From: Anaerolineaceae bacterium
GTDB lineage: Bacteria; Chloroflexota; Anaerolineae; Aggregatilineales; Phototrophicaceae
Length of the DNA stretch: 64,000 bases
Direction of reading: 5' to 3'
Assembly (NCBI GenBank): GCA_028818375.1
Contig: JAPPOB010000010.1
Coordinates: 930,001-994,000 of the forward strand
The position numbers and the translations under genes are program-made. Shown here piece after piece: positions 44,042-55,800 of the stretch. Numbering within the stretch: position 1 is the first letter of the stretch; the number at the start of each line of letters is the position of its first letter. The notes under the pieces are model-generated. The model was not told the DNA's origin and ran no database searches. It saw nothing but the letters and a program-made list of their open reading frames with translations.

Positions 44042-44908
44042 TCAGCGCTCTTGCCCGAGCCGCACCAGCCGCTCCAGTCGATCCGCTTCCTCCGCCTGCA
44101 GCCAGGGGTCGGCCGACAACTCTGTGTGCGCCCTGGCAAACCAGGGCCGGGCCTCACCCTCCCGCCCCAGCAGCAGCAGACATTCGCCCAGTTCCTCATA
44201 CACATAGCCGTCGGGCGCATCCTCCGCCTGATATTCCCCCAGCAGCGCGCGCTGCATGGTCAGTGCCTCGTTCACCCTTTCGAGGGAACGCAGGCAGCGG
44301 GCGATGCACCAGCGGGTAATGCGAATGGTCCCGACGTCGCCCTGCCTTTCGCGCCAGGCCAGCGCCTTGCGAAAGTGTTCCAGCGCCCGCTCATAATCGC
44401 CATGTTCGTGCCAGGTCCAGCCAATGTTGTTGTGCAGCGAGCCCGGCCACTTGCCGACGCGCCGGTCTTCGCTGCCCTCAGCCAACTCCAGGGCCCGCAT
44501 CGTCCACGCCAGGCGCTCCTCCGGCGCAGGTTCCACGATGGCCAGCATGTGCGCCGCGTCCACCGCGTGAAAGTCCTCGCCGCATTCTTTGGCCAGCTCC
44601 CATGCCTCCAGAAAGAACGTCAGCGACCGTTCCGGCGAACCGGAAGAATTGTGGCAGCGACCAGTCTCCAGCAGCCAACGGGCGCGGGCCCGATCGCCCG
44701 CCCCGTCGAGCCGCGCCCCGGCCTCCGCCAGGACGGCCCGGGCGTCATCGAACCTGCGTTGCAGGCCCAGCGTGCGAGCGATTTGCGTCAACAGCTGGAC
44801 CCGCTTCGACTCGTCACCATGGGCGACCAGGTCGGGCAGCAGGTCGCGAAAGCGCTCTTCGCTGGCGGCCGGGTCGTCGTAGTCCCAGAGTTCGTCAAAG
44901 GCTTCCAT
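44042..44908 (-). CDS. Tetratricopeptide-repeat protein
   Basis: Protein of 288 residues made almost wholly of helical TPR-like repeats. Examples are [46 protein letters not shown] and [24 protein letters not shown]. Homologues of this general type act as protein-interaction scaffolds; no catalytic domain, signal peptide or membrane helix is visible, so it should be cytoplasmic. ATG 44908 has AGGGGAG upstream and starts with a clean acidic helix; the frame to 44986 crosses the promoter of the divergent Hyi-like gene. Confidence 0.75.
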   Translation of the reverse strand: MEAFDELWDYDDPAASEERFRDLLPDLVAHGDESKRVQLLTQIARTLGLQRRFDDARAVLAEAGARLDGAGDRARARWLLETGRCHNSSGSPERSLTFFLEAWELAKECGEDFHAVDAAHMLAIVEPAPEERLAWTMRALELAEGSEDRRVGKWPGSLHNNIGWTWHEHGDYERALEHFRKALAWRERQGDVGTIRITRWCIARCLRSLERVNEALTMQRALLGEYQAEDAPDGYVYEELGECLLLLGREGEARPWFARAHTELSADPWLQAEEADRLERLVRLGQER

Positions 44909-44932
44909 GGACCTACGCTCCCCTGCGCGCTG

Positions 44933-44961
44933 TTGCCCGACAAAAAAAGCGCTGCTATCGT
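44933..44961 (+). promoter_or_regulatory. Promoter of the Hyi-like gene
   Basis: TTGCCC (44933-44938), 17-base spacer, extended -10 TGC-TATCGT (44953-44961). GGAGG at 44997-45001 then serves the GTG at 45010. Confidence 0.5.
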
Positions 44962-45009
44962 AACCTGCGGGTCCCTGCCATTCCATGCGCAGATGCGGAG
45001 GTGTGTATC

Positions 45010-45771
<762 letters not shown>

Positions 45772-45789
45772 TCGCCCTTTCATCGAGTC

Positions 45790-46245
45790 TTGATTCGCCA
45801 TCTGGCCATCGCGCTGCTCGCCGTCGCCACCCTGGCGCGCTGCTCGCCCGCTGAATCCCGGACGGCAACGGCCACCCCGCCGGCGACGGCATCCACCGCG
45901 ACGGGGCCGGTCCGGCCAGACCCGGCCAGGGGAGAAGCGCTGTTTCGCCAGTTTGTGCCGGAGGCGCGCTACGCCTGTGTCACCTGCCATCTGCCGAACT
46001 CGACGCAGGCCCTGCTGGGCCCGGGCCTGCTCGGCGTCGGCGACGGCGTTTCGCCCTGCGACCCGCAACAGGACCTGGAGGACTATCTGCAGCAATCCAT
46101 CCTCGAACCGGACGCCTGCCTCACTCTTGGCTTCAGCGCCAGGCTGATGCCTGCCGTCTATGCGGAAGTCTACAGTGAACAGGACGTCGACGATCTCGTC
46201 GCCTGGATGCTCACGCTGCGCCAAAGGAACGAGGCTGGTCAATGA
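45790..46245 (+). CDS. Small c-type cytochrome, probable lipoprotein
   Basis: Exported protein of 151 residues. A short signal sequence with a cysteine at 18 (LARCSP) could be a lipobox. A Thr/Pro/Ala linker is followed by one haem-binding motif CVTCH (C63, C66, H67) and a possible methionine ligand M120 in SARLMP, as in class I cytochromes c. The family transfers electrons on the outer membrane face. It starts with TTG and has a poor ribosome site, so the exact start is uncertain. No oxidase or reductase gene is adjacent. Confidence 0.78.
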   Translation: MIRHLAIALLAVATLARCSPAESRTATATPPATASTATGPVRPDPARGEALFRQFVPEARYACVTCHLPNSTQALLGPGLLGVGDGVSPCDPQQDLEDYLQQSILEPDACLTLGFSARLMPAVYAEVYSEQDVDDLVAWMLTLRQRNEAGQ

Positions 46246-46254
46246 TGGTATGAT
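46246..46254 (+). promoter_or_regulatory. Candidate extended -10 upstream of the glycosyltransferase
   Basis: TGGTATGAT on the plus strand, 35 bases before ATG 46289, just after the cytochrome stop codon. No -35 match. Confidence 0.3.
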
Positions 46255-46288
46255 CAGGTCGCAGGCGTGACGACTGTCGGGACGGAAC

Positions 46289-47590
46289 ATGACCAGGCAT
46301 GAGCAACAGAAGCAACAGGTCTGGCAGTCTCCGGAAGAGATCGGGCGCGCATTCGGCGAGGAATTCGCCCTGCTTCCGCCGGACCCGACACTTGAACTGG
46401 CGCCCGTCAAACGCGTGGCGATCATCGCCGAGGCTTTTTTGCCCAAGGTGGATGGTGTCGCCAAGACCGCATGGCTCACCCTGCGCTACCTGCAACAAAC
46501 CGGGCGGGACGTGCTGGTCTTCGCGCCGGACACCGCCCCGCCGGCCGTTGGCGACAGCGAGGTGATCGCCCTGCCCTCGCTTGGCCTCATCATGGCGCCG
46601 GAATCGCGGATGGCCCTGCCCAGCCCCGCCGTCGCCAGCCGCCTGGAGGAATTCAACCCGGACCTGATTCACATGTTCAGCCCGGCGTTGCTATCGGTCA
46701 GCGGCATGCTGCTGGGACGCATGCGCCATTTGCCGGTCATCGCCAATTACCAGACCGACCTGCCGGGCTACACGCAGCAATACGGCCTGCACGTGTTCTC
46801 CCAGCCGATGCGCGACTGGCTGCGTTTCATCCACAACGGCTGCCACCTGACTCTGGTCCCGTCACGCACGACGCACGACCAGTTGCAGGCCTGGGGCTAT
46901 CGGCGCCTGCGTTACTGGGGGCGGGGGGTCAATTGCCAGCGCTTTTCACCCGAGAATCGCTCGGCCAAATGGCGCGAACGCCTGCTGCAGGGCCGCGATC
47001 CCGACAGCCTGGTCTGCATCTACGTCGGGCGCCTGGCCAACGAGAAGAAGGTCGAGTTGTTGCTGGACCTGGCGCGTACGGAGGGCATCGCGTTGACCAT
47101 CATCGGCGATGGCCACCGGCGCGAGGAACTGGAGGTCATCTTTGCCGGCACGGAAACGTACTTCACCGGCTATCTGCTGGGTGAAGACCTGGCCGGCGCC
47201 TTTGCCAGCGCCGACCTCTTCGCTTTCACCGGCCCCAATGAGACCTTCGGACAGGTTGTGCAGGAAGCCATGGCTTCCGGTCTGCCAGCCATCGTCATCG
47301 ACCAGGGAGGGGTGAAAGACCTGGTCCTCGATGGAGAGACCGGCATCATATGCCCGGCCGACCCACGGGCATTCGCCGCCGCCGCCCGGCGCTTGCGCGA
47401 TGACGATACCCTGCGCCTGAACATGGCCGCGCGCGCCCGCGAACTGGCGCTGGAACGCCCCTGGGAACGCATCATGGCCGCTCTGGAGGCCCATTACCAT
47501 GAGGCCGTCTCCATCAACCGACGACTGCTGCGCATGTTCCCGCCGCGCGGCGGCTTGAATCTGCCCTTGCCCATCTCATTTGGCCGCTGA
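46289..47590 (+). CDS. GT4-family glycosyltransferase
   Basis: GT-B-fold transferase of 433 residues. The acceptor-domain start VKRVAIIAEAFLPKVDGVAKTA and the donor-site GPNETFGQVVQEAMASGLPAIVIDQGG (EX7E-type region) are those of the GDP-mannose or UDP-sugar dependent glycolipid transferases (MgtA/SqdX/PimB-like). An N-terminal extension of about 40 residues precedes the core. It probably glycosylates a membrane lipid; the sugar is unknown. It is followed after 11 bases by mgsA. Confidence 0.86.
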   Translation: MTRHEQQKQQVWQSPEEIGRAFGEEFALLPPDPTLELAPVKRVAIIAEAFLPKVDGVAKTAWLTLRYLQQTGRDVLVFAPDTAPPAVGDSEVIALPSLGLIMAPESRMALPSPAVASRLEEFNPDLIHMFSPALLSVSGMLLGRMRHLPVIANYQTDLPGYTQQYGLHVFSQPMRDWLRFIHNGCHLTLVPSRTTHDQLQAWGYRRLRYWGRGVNCQRFSPENRSAKWRERLLQGRDPDSLVCIYVGRLANEKKVELLLDLARTEGIALTIIGDGHRREELEVIFAGTETYFTGYLLGEDLAGAFASADLFAFTGPNETFGQVVQEAMASGLPAIVIDQGGVKDLVLDGETGIICPADPRAFAAAARRLRDDDTLRLNMAARARELALERPWERIMAALEAHYHEAVSINRRLLRMFPPRGGLNLPLPISFGR

Positions 47591-47601
47591 ACGGAACAGG
47601 C

Positions 47602-47991
47602 ATGGCGCGCAAAAACAGGGCCCGCAAGACCATCGCGCTGATCGCGCATGACGGCAAGAAGGCCGAAATGGTCGCCTTTGCCCTGTCGCATCGCAACGTG
47701 CTGGAACGCTACAACCTGGTGGCGACCCACACCACCGGAAAAATGCTGAACGAAAACACAGGTCTCAAGGTGCGTCAGAAGCTGTCCGGCCCGCTTGGCG
47801 GTGACGTCCAGATTGCGACCCTGGTGGCCGAAGGCGGAATCGCGGCCGTATTCTTCTTCGTCGATCCGCTCGGCAAGCACCCGCATGACCCGGACATCCA
47901 GGGGCTGCTGCGCATCTGCAACGTGCACAACGTGGCGCTGGCGACCAACCCGGCATCCGCAACCTTCATCATTTCAACCGAGGCGCTTTAA
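47602..47991 (+). CDS. mgsA: Methylglyoxal synthase
   Basis: Cytoplasmic enzyme of 129 residues converting dihydroxyacetone phosphate to methylglyoxal and phosphate, a bypass used when sugar phosphates accumulate. Motifs are AHDGKK (15-20), HTTGKM (43-48), LSGPLGGDVQI with catalytic D68, and FFVDPLGKHPHDPD with D98. The length is slightly under that of E. coli MgsA (152). It sits between a glycosyltransferase and a sulfatase. Confidence 0.93.
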   Translation: MARKNRARKTIALIAHDGKKAEMVAFALSHRNVLERYNLVATHTTGKMLNENTGLKVRQKLSGPLGGDVQIATLVAEGGIAAVFFFVDPLGKHPHDPDIQGLLRICNVHNVALATNPASATFIISTEAL

Positions 47992-47993
47992 TC

Positions 47994-49427
47994 ATGTCAG
48001 GGCAACCCAACCTGCTCATCATCATGTCCGACGAGCACGCGCCGATGTACAGCAGCCTGCACGGGCACCCTCTGGTGCAGACCCCCAACATGGAGCGCCT
48101 GGCTGCCCTGGGCACGACCTTCGACAACGCCTACTGCAACTCGCCCCTGTGCATGCCCTCGCGCATGTCCTTCATGACCGGCCGCTTCATCCATCATCAG
48201 GACACCTGGGACAACGCCTGTCCGCTGCGGGTGGACGCCCTGACCTGGGCGCATTTGCTGCGCTTTGCCGGCTACGAGGTCGTGCTCTCCGGCAAGCAAC
48301 ATTTCTGCGGGCCGGACCGCCTGCACGGCTTTCAGGAACAACTGGCGCGCGACCTGCATGCCGAACTGGCCCACCCGGTCTTCGACTGGTCCGAAGGGGT
48401 CATCCCGGCCCAACAGCCCTGGGGCGCGCTGGCGGAAGCCGGGCCGGGCCGCAGCACCGAAATCGAGGTGGACGACCTGGCGCAGCAGCGCGCGCTGGAC
48501 TGGCTGCGCGATCCGGCGCGCGCCGATCGTCCCTGGGCCCTGAACGTCTCATTCATCGCGCCCCACTTCCCGTTCATCGTGCCGCAGCGCTTTTGGGACA
48601 TGTACCCGCCCGGGCGCATCGACATGCCGGACATTCCTCCCGGCCACCTGGCGTCTCTGCATCCCGTCTACCAGCGTCTGCGCGCGATGTTCGGCTTTGT
48701 GGACTTCGAAGAGGAGCTGGTTCGTCGCGCCCGTGCCGGATACTACGGCCTGATCAGCTACCTCGACGAGAAGATCGGAGAGTTGCTGGACGCGCTGGAA
48801 GCCAGCGGTCAACTGGAAAACACCGTGGTCATCCATCTCAGCGATCACGGTGAAATGAACGGCGAGCACGGCATGTGGCGCAAGTCAAACTTCTACGAGG
48901 CTTCCGTCCGCGTGCCGCTGCAGATCGCCTGGCCGGGGCAATTGCCCGCCGGCCAGCGGCTGCCGCAGGTCGTGTCTCTGGTCGACGTCGTGGCCACCAT
49001 GCTGGAACTGGCGGGCGTTGAAGCGCCCGTATCGCTCGACGGCGACAGTTTGGTGGGCCTGCTAAAGGGTCAGAACGCGGACTGGAAGGACGAAGCCTTT
49101 GCCGAGTACTGCGGCCATGGCGTCACTGCTCCGATGGCCATGCTGCGCCGCGGCCGCTACAAGTTCAACTTCAGCCTCGGCGACCCGCCCGAACTCTATG
49201 ACCTGCAGGGTGACCCTGGCGAATTTCACAATCTGGCGGGAAGGACGGCATACGCAGAAGCCGAGGCCGATCTGCAGTCCGACCTGCTGTCGCACTGGGA
49301 CCCGCAGGAGATTGAGGCCCGGGTGCGCCGCAGCCAGCGGGAACGCATTCTTCTGGAGTCGCTGACTGACAGCGCCTGGCGCGGCGGCGCCAGCCGTCCC
49401 TTCGCGCCACCGGAATGGCGCAGCTAG
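47994..49427 (+). CDS. S1-family sulfatase, choline-sulfatase-like
   Basis: Sulfatase of 477 residues. NLLIIMSDEHAPMY starts the metal site, and the formylglycine motif is CMPSRMSFMTGR (C53), with M where the other two sulfatases have T. SDHGEMNGEHGMWRKSNFYE resembles the BetC group. No signal peptide is visible. It begins two bases after mgsA and converges with addA. A role in sulfate scavenging from small organic esters or imported sugars is likely; it also needs a formylglycine-generating enzyme encoded elsewhere. Confidence 0.88.
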   Translation: MSGQPNLLIIMSDEHAPMYSSLHGHPLVQTPNMERLAALGTTFDNAYCNSPLCMPSRMSFMTGRFIHHQDTWDNACPLRVDALTWAHLLRFAGYEVVLSGKQHFCGPDRLHGFQEQLARDLHAELAHPVFDWSEGVIPAQQPWGALAEAGPGRSTEIEVDDLAQQRALDWLRDPARADRPWALNVSFIAPHFPFIVPQRFWDMYPPGRIDMPDIPPGHLASLHPVYQRLRAMFGFVDFEEELVRRARAGYYGLISYLDEKIGELLDALEASGQLENTVVIHLSDHGEMNGEHGMWRKSNFYEASVRVPLQIAWPGQLPAGQRLPQVVSLVDVVATMLELAGVEAPVSLDGDSLVGLLKGQNADWKDEAFAEYCGHGVTAPMAMLRRGRYKFNFSLGDPPELYDLQGDPGEFHNLAGRTAYAEAEADLQSDLLSHWDPQEIEARVRRSQRERILLESLTDSAWRGGASRPFAPPEWRS

Positions 49428-52400
49428 CCGGCTGCAGCGGATTCCGCCATTTCGACCGCGATGATCCCTACCAGGTTCGCCAGCGCCCCCTGCCAGGCCG
49501 CCGTCGGCACGATCACGTCCAGGTCATGGCGCAGATAATGGACCTGCACCGTCAGAGTCGCTGAATTCACCTCCGATCGCTGCGTCAGCGCGTTGGCATA
49601 CAGGCCCAGTTGCAGCCAGTAGCGTCTCGCATGTTCCTCCGCCTGGGCGCGCTCCGCCTCCTCGCCCAGAAATGTGCTCTTGAAATCCACGAGCGTCCAG
49701 TTGCCGGCCGCGTCCCGCATGACCAGATCGACGCTGCCCTGAATCAGACAGTCGCCATGGCGTTGCATGAAAGGCAGTTCCTGCAGCAGGAGCTGCGCCA
49801 TCCTCATCCGCTCTGCCAGTGCGCTGGCTTCAAACCTGGTGAGCAGCGCGGTCGCCTGCCGCAGCAACGCCCGGCGCCTCTGCGGGTTGCGAATGCCCTG
49901 TTCCCAAAGGAGTCCTTCCAGCTGTTGCTGCAACCCTGCATCCGGATCCGGACCGGGTCGCCAGCGACGAAGCGCCGCATGCAACGCCTCACCCAACTGT
50001 CGTTGCGCGTCGGCTTCGCCTGGCGGCGACACCGTTCCCTGGCTGTGCATGACCCTTCGCTCGAAACGATTCGACAATCTCGTGACGGCCAACTCATGCA
50101 GGAGCCCGGGTGATTTCGCCGGCACGGGACGCAGGGTGGGCAATTCGACGCTCGCGACATCCGACGTGGCGACTTCCAGTTCGTCGTGCGCACCGGTTGG
50201 CCCATCACGCTGCGGGTCGCACTCCGTAGCCAACCCGGAAAGATCGCGCCAGACGACCTTGCCCCCGCCGATACGCCAGGGAACGCTCGCCGGGCGTCCG
50301 TTCAGGTCCAGCGCCTCATGCAGCCAGGCCAGCCAACCTTCATCGCCTGGCCTGCCATCGTGGTTGGCGCAGACGATCAGGTAGTCCCGCGCGCGTGTAG
50401 AGGCCACGTAGAGCAGACGGCGACGTTCTTCCAGACTTTCCCTGCCCCTGACGGCCGCTGCATGGCGCCAGACGACCGTGGGTTTGTGGCCGCCCTGCCC
50501 CATGTCGTATACCTTGCAGGCCAAACCGCCACTCCCGTCTGGTGCAAGCACGGCCGTGTCGGAAGGGGCCCGCCATTTTCCGGCGTCGGCCAGCACGACC
50601 AGGGGGAACTCCAGGCCCTTGCTGCCGTGCACGGTCATCAGCGTGATCGCGCCTTCGTCACCCGGCCCGGCATCCCCTTCCCGCACTTCGCGTTGACTGA
50701 ACTCGCGACAGCGGGACTCAAATTCGGTGAAGAGCATCGGCCTTTCCGCGGCCTTGACCAGAAGTTTCTCCACGTTGCCGCGGCGACGCTCGCCGTCATT
50801 CAGGCCGCGGAGGGTCGCCAGATAGCCGGTCCTCGCCAGCGCCTCTCGCAGCAGCGCGTCAACCCTGACCCGGCCGGCCAGGGTTGCCAGTTCCTGCAGG
50901 CAGTCCCGGGCGAAGCATGCCTGTCGCACATCGGGTCCGGTCAGGTCCGACGATCGCTGCAGGGCATCCCACAAGGAGGCTTGCCCGCCGTCACAGTCGC
51001 GCGACATGCGCAGGGTCAGCAGCGCCTCGTCACTGAGCGCGAAGAGGGGCGAGCGCAAGACACTGGCCAGCGCCAGATCGTCAGCAGGGCTTCGCAGCGC
51101 CCGCAAGAGGTTGAGCAGGTCCAGCACCTCCTGGCGCCCGTAGAATCCGCGCCCGCCCAGGGTCACGAAGGGCAATCCCAGTTCCGCAAATGCCCTTTCG
51201 TACTCCGGCATGCGATTGTGCGTGCGAAACAGCAACGCCACGTCACCGAATTCGAGGGGCCGGGCCTCTCCGGACTCACTGTCGACTACAGGGTGTTGCT
51301 CCGCCACCAGGTCTTGCAGTCGTCTGGCGAGTTCGCGCGCAAGCCGATCGCGGCCCTCTTCCGCCCTGAGTCCGGCCACCTTGTGGTCCATCAGGAAACA
51401 TTCCAGGGACGGATGGTCTCCCGGTGCCCGCCCGCGTTCAGACACCATGGGCTCATGCCTTTTGTCCGGCAGGGCCACGTGATGAATTGTGTTCAACACG
51501 TCCAGCAGGGGTTGGTGTGAACGAAAGGACTGCGACAGCGTCAAAGGCAACCCGTCGGCAGCCCTGACCTCCTCCAGCGCCTTTTGGAAGTTGTCGACGT
51601 CCGCGCCACGAAAGCCGTAGATGCTCTGTCGGGGGTCGCCGACGATGAAGAGCCGACCCGGCTCTTGCGGGTCCGCCAGGGCGCGGATTATCTTCCATTG
51701 CATCAGACTGGTATCGTGAAACTCGTCGACCAGCAACTGGCGGAATTCGCGTCGCAAGCGCTCCCGCACTTCCGGTTGCTGCAGCAGTTCGTACGCCCGT
51801 TGTTCCAGGCCGTTGAAGTCGAGCCAGTTTCCGGCTTGCCTTCTTTCCTCGTAAACTCTTTTCGCCTTCACGATGAGACGCCGCCAGAGCGGTAGCAATT
51901 CAGCCGCGCGCCGGTCGAGGTCGGTGACGCCCTCGCCTATTTCTGCTGACACAGTTCTGGCAGCATCACTAACATCATTGAATCGACTCCTGGCTTCAAC
52001 AAGGGCTTCGGCGCCCCATTTTTTTGGAGACCCGTTGTTCCCGGCCTTGCCATGCAAGTCCTTGACCAATTCGATTGAAACGCCGAAATCCGGTTCCGCT
52101 TCCAACGCTTCAAGTTCTTTTCCCCGTTTTATCCAAAGGTCTCCGAGTTTGTCCGCACCTGGCCACTCCTGTTTGTCCTGCCACCTGAGCTGTTCCGTGA
52201 ATACTGTTGAATTGCGGAATGCAGTAATCCGCTCAATCGCATCACGCTCCCAATCCCGACGCCACCGTTCCAGCAAGTCCTCGGGGACAGGGGCGGGGAC
52301 TGGTTCGGGCACTTGCTCGCGCAGGGCGGCCATGATTTGATCGCGGTCATATTCGGCGAAGAGGGCCAGCGCCGGGTCACCGGATTCAGCCATCTGAACC

Positions 52401-52834
52401 AGGGTCTCTTCCAGCGCTTCATCCAGCGCAATTTCGGTTTCATCTTCGGACGCCACGCTGAACTCCGGATCGAGGCCCGCCTCGGTCGCGCAGACTCTCA
52501 GAATCCTCGTGCAAAGCGAATGAATCGTGCCGATGCAGGCCCTGTCCACCCTGGCCAGGAGTCCACCCCAGCGGTCCCTGTCCTCCGGCGCGGCGTACTG
52601 TCCGCGTTCCCGCAGCCTGTCGCGCAGACGCTCGCGCATTTCGTGCCCGGCCTTGCGGGTAAAGGTGATCGCCACCAGCGATTCCAGCGGCCAGTCGGGG
52701 TTGGCTTCCAGCAGGGCCAGCATGCGTTCGACCAGCACGTGGGTCTTGCCCGAGCCGGCGGCCGCCAGCACGACCAGGTTGCGGTCATGCGTTTCGATGG
52801 CGCGGCGCTGGTCCGTGGTCAGGTTCAGCGTCAC
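49424..52834 (-). CDS. addA: AddA-type helicase-nuclease (UvrD superfamily)
   Basis: Protein of 1136 residues. The SF1 helicase has Walker A AAAGSGKTHV (K30), motif II LLVDEFHDTS and late helicase motifs with TLMTVHGSKGLEFPLVVLAD. A RecB-family nuclease domain ends the protein, with GSVDLVMRD and LVDFKST (D-x-K). It processes double-strand breaks with AddB to start recombination. It overlaps addB by four bases (ATGA) and is its translational partner. The motif II reads DEFHD rather than DEFQD, a small deviation. Confidence 0.92.
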   Translation of the reverse strand: MTLNLTTDQRRAIETHDRNLVVLAAAGSGKTHVLVERMLALLEANPDWPLESLVAITFTRKAGHEMRERLRDRLRERGQYAAPEDRDRWGGLLARVDRACIGTIHSLCTRILRVCATEAGLDPEFSVASEDETEIALDEALEETLVQMAESGDPALALFAEYDRDQIMAALREQVPEPVPAPVPEDLLERWRRDWERDAIERITAFRNSTVFTEQLRWQDKQEWPGADKLGDLWIKRGKELEALEAEPDFGVSIELVKDLHGKAGNNGSPKKWGAEALVEARSRFNDVSDAARTVSAEIGEGVTDLDRRAAELLPLWRRLIVKAKRVYEERRQAGNWLDFNGLEQRAYELLQQPEVRERLRREFRQLLVDEFHDTSLMQWKIIRALADPQEPGRLFIVGDPRQSIYGFRGADVDNFQKALEEVRAADGLPLTLSQSFRSHQPLLDVLNTIHHVALPDKRHEPMVSERGRAPGDHPSLECFLMDHKVAGLRAEEGRDRLARELARRLQDLVAEQHPVVDSESGEARPLEFGDVALLFRTHNRMPEYERAFAELGLPFVTLGGRGFYGRQEVLDLLNLLRALRSPADDLALASVLRSPLFALSDEALLTLRMSRDCDGGQASLWDALQRSSDLTGPDVRQACFARDCLQELATLAGRVRVDALLREALARTGYLATLRGLNDGERRRGNVEKLLVKAAERPMLFTEFESRCREFSQREVREGDAGPGDEGAITLMTVHGSKGLEFPLVVLADAGKWRAPSDTAVLAPDGSGGLACKVYDMGQGGHKPTVVWRHAAAVRGRESLEERRRLLYVASTRARDYLIVCANHDGRPGDEGWLAWLHEALDLNGRPASVPWRIGGGKVVWRDLSGLATECDPQRDGPTGAHDELEVATSDVASVELPTLRPVPAKSPGLLHELAVTRLSNRFERRVMHSQGTVSPPGEADAQRQLGEALHAALRRWRPGPDPDAGLQQQLEGLLWEQGIRNPQRRRALLRQATALLTRFEASALAERMRMAQLLLQELPFMQRHGDCLIQGSVDLVMRDAAGNWTLVDFKSTFLGEEAERAQAEEHARRYWLQLGLYANALTQRSEVNSATLTVQVHYLRHDLDVIVPTAAWQGALANLVGIIAVEMAESAAAG

Positions 52835-55800
52835 GGCGCCGCCTCCTGCCCCGGGCTGCGCGTCTCATTCACGCGACAGAGCTGCCAGAACTCACAGTAG
52901 CGGGTGCAACGGCCGTTGGTCGCCGGCAGCCGCGGCTCGACGCGAAAGTCGCCGCGTCGCGCAGCGGCGATATTGTCGGCGATGCGTTGCTCCGCTGCCT
53001 GCAAATCCCGCCGGCCACGTTCATCCAGTGAGACGGCGCCGCTGCTTTTCAGGCCGCGCAACTGCAGAAAGGCCCCGCCAGCCAGTGAGACTTCCGCATC
53101 CGCTTGAAGCAGGTGCTCTGCCGCGCGCAGATAGACCAGCATCTGGACTTCAACGCCTTCCGCCAGATGACTTGCAGGAATCGCCGTGCTGCCGCTCTTG
53201 TAGTCGATGACCAGGGCCTGGCCATTGGCGACGTCCATGCGGTCGATATAGCCGCGCAACCTGAGCGCTTCCTGCCTTCCGTCAATCGAAAGGGGGATGG
53301 TGAAGTGCCGGTCATCGAAGCCAAAACGATATTCCTGCGACAGCGACCGGCGCCCGGCCCCTGGCAGTCTTTTCCCAACCGGGCTCTCACCAGAAAAGTC
53401 TCGACGCACAAAAGCCTCCAGCCTCGCGCGTAAGTTTTGCTGCTCCCAGGGCCACAACGTGTCGGGCGGGCGATTCAGAATGCGCTCGGCAGCGTCGAAT
53501 ACCTCCCTGGCCGAGCGTTCCAAAGCTTCCAGCGCCTCGCCCAGATTCTGCTCCTCTATGGTCAGACCTCGACCTGCCAAATCTGCATAGGTACGTTCCA
53601 GAATGGCGTGGTTGAGCGACCCCGTTTCCAGCGCGTTCAGACCAGGTTCCGGCCGCCACAACTCTTCGAGGCCGAGCAGTCGTTTGGCGAAGAAGCGGTA
53701 GCGGCAGGCGCCCAGTTCGTTCAACTGCGACGCGCTCCAGGGCCTTTCCGGCCCCAGCTGGTCAGCCAGCAATGCGATCAGTCCCTCGTCGGCCAGCACG
53801 CCGGAATAGCGATCATGAGCTTCGTACCAGGACAGTCGCGCCGCCTCGACCCTGACGCCGTGCTCCACCTGTTCCAGTAAGCCGCTGCATTCGCGGCGCA
53901 GCCAGGTGCGCAAGGGTTGATCGGCCTGCGACCCGGTGTATGCCTTCAGCGTGACGAGCGCCTCCTGCGCTGACGCGACCTGTTCAGGCGGAACCGTGGC
54001 AGCGGCCTGGACCCTCTCCACGTGCTGCCGGGGGTACACATCACGGACAGCGGCCCACAGGTGGCTCGCCTGACGCGCTGTGCCCTGTTCTTCAGCCGGG
54101 CGCGAAAGCATCAGGGAGTCACGGGCCAGACCCAGTAGCTGCAGGAACAGGGCGTCCTCCCCGCCGCCATCGCCAAGCCCGAGGTCGGCGCCACGTTCCG
54201 CCAGGGCCTCCCGTTCGCTGGCCAGCAGCAGGGGGTCAACCCCGGACTTCCGCGGGGAGATTCCTGCGGACAGTCCCGGAATGAAGACGTGGCGGGCCGC
54301 CAGCCCTGTCGCCATCGAAGCCTCGACGACCGTAACGGCGCCTGGCCGCGCCCTGTCGCTCTCAAGTCGCGCGCGCTCCAGAGCCTCGCGCAGGTCAGCG
54401 AGCCAGGCGTCGGCGTCTGCCTGTCCGGCGCTTTCAGGCCCGGACAGTTCTTCACTTGTGCGTGCCCTGCGTTTCAGGAGACTGTCAAAGGCATCCAGTG
54501 CCGCCTGTTCTCCGGCAAGTGAGACATTCGACGGACCGGCGGCTACAAGGCACCTCATGTCAAGCGAATAGAGGTCCGGCTTCGCCTCCGGATCAAGCCC
54601 GCAAAGTCCGCGCAGCCAGCGCCACAGTCCCGTCGACTCTTGGTCCCCTGGTGGTGTCACTGCCTCCATGAAACGGCACAAGGCCTGGGCAATGTTCTCG
54701 CTGCCCTCCACACGGCTCTCGTACAGGGCGCTCAGCCAAATTTCTCGGCCACCATGCGCGCGCTGCTCCCGACCGATACGCTCCAGTCTTGCCACCTGCT
54801 CCCGGCCCAGGCCCGGCACGCGGAAGCAGGGCGCGCGCAATACGTCCAGGGTCTTCTGCAGCGGAAAATCGGCCCCGGACAGTTCCAGCAATCCGAGCAG
54901 ATGGCGCATGACCGGCTGGTCGATCAGCGGCTCGCCCCGCGCGAAGGCCAGCGGAACGCCATGTTCGCTGCCAGCGGCGCGTAAAGGGCCGGCATAAAGT
55001 TGCCAGTCGCGCAGCACGATAAGGCAATCTTCACATCTGGCATCGCTGTCAAGCAACAGGCCCTTGATGCGCCGCGTGATGGCGAGGGCCTCATTTTCCG
55101 GCCCGGGCGCCTCCAGCAGGTGCAGGTGTGCGTGTTGCTGCGTGGAAGCCGGCCCGTCAGCAAACAGGCGGGTCGTCAGTTCCTGCAGGCCCGCACCCCG
55201 TCGATCAAGACTGGCGGTAAGCGTTTCGATGCGTATCGGCCGGGGGCTGTGCTCACCGAGCAGGACCAGCGCGCGCCGGAAACCGGCGCCAACTGTTTCC
55301 TCCCTGCCGGGTGCTGTCGGCAGGGTGATGATCGCCTTCCTTACACTGGCCGCCAGCCGCACCACGACCCTGGCCTGCAGGGGCGTGAATCCATCGAAGC
55401 CATCCACGAGCAAATGGTCGATGCGAGCCAAATGATTCTGCACAATGGGGTCGCCTAGGGCCTCCGCCGCGTGGACCAGACTTCCCGTCCGGTCCTGAGC
55501 GTTTCCTTCCGACAGCGCCGCCTCGTAACGCCTGGCGATGGCCGCGAGTTCCCGCTCTCTGATGCCCCGCGCCGCCGCCGCAAAGGCCACCGTGGATATC
55601 TGGCTCGCGCGCAACTCATCAATGAAGCTGAGGATGGCGCGCAGCATCCCGCCGGAGTCTGCGACCTGAGAGAAAACTTTCAGCACGCCATCCAGTGCCA
55701 TATCCTCAAGCAGGTTCCGAAGGAGGTCACGGCGTTCCTCTTCCTGCAGGACCCGCGTCGGCCTGCCAGCGAGGACGGACAGAGTCGTGGCCAGATCGTG

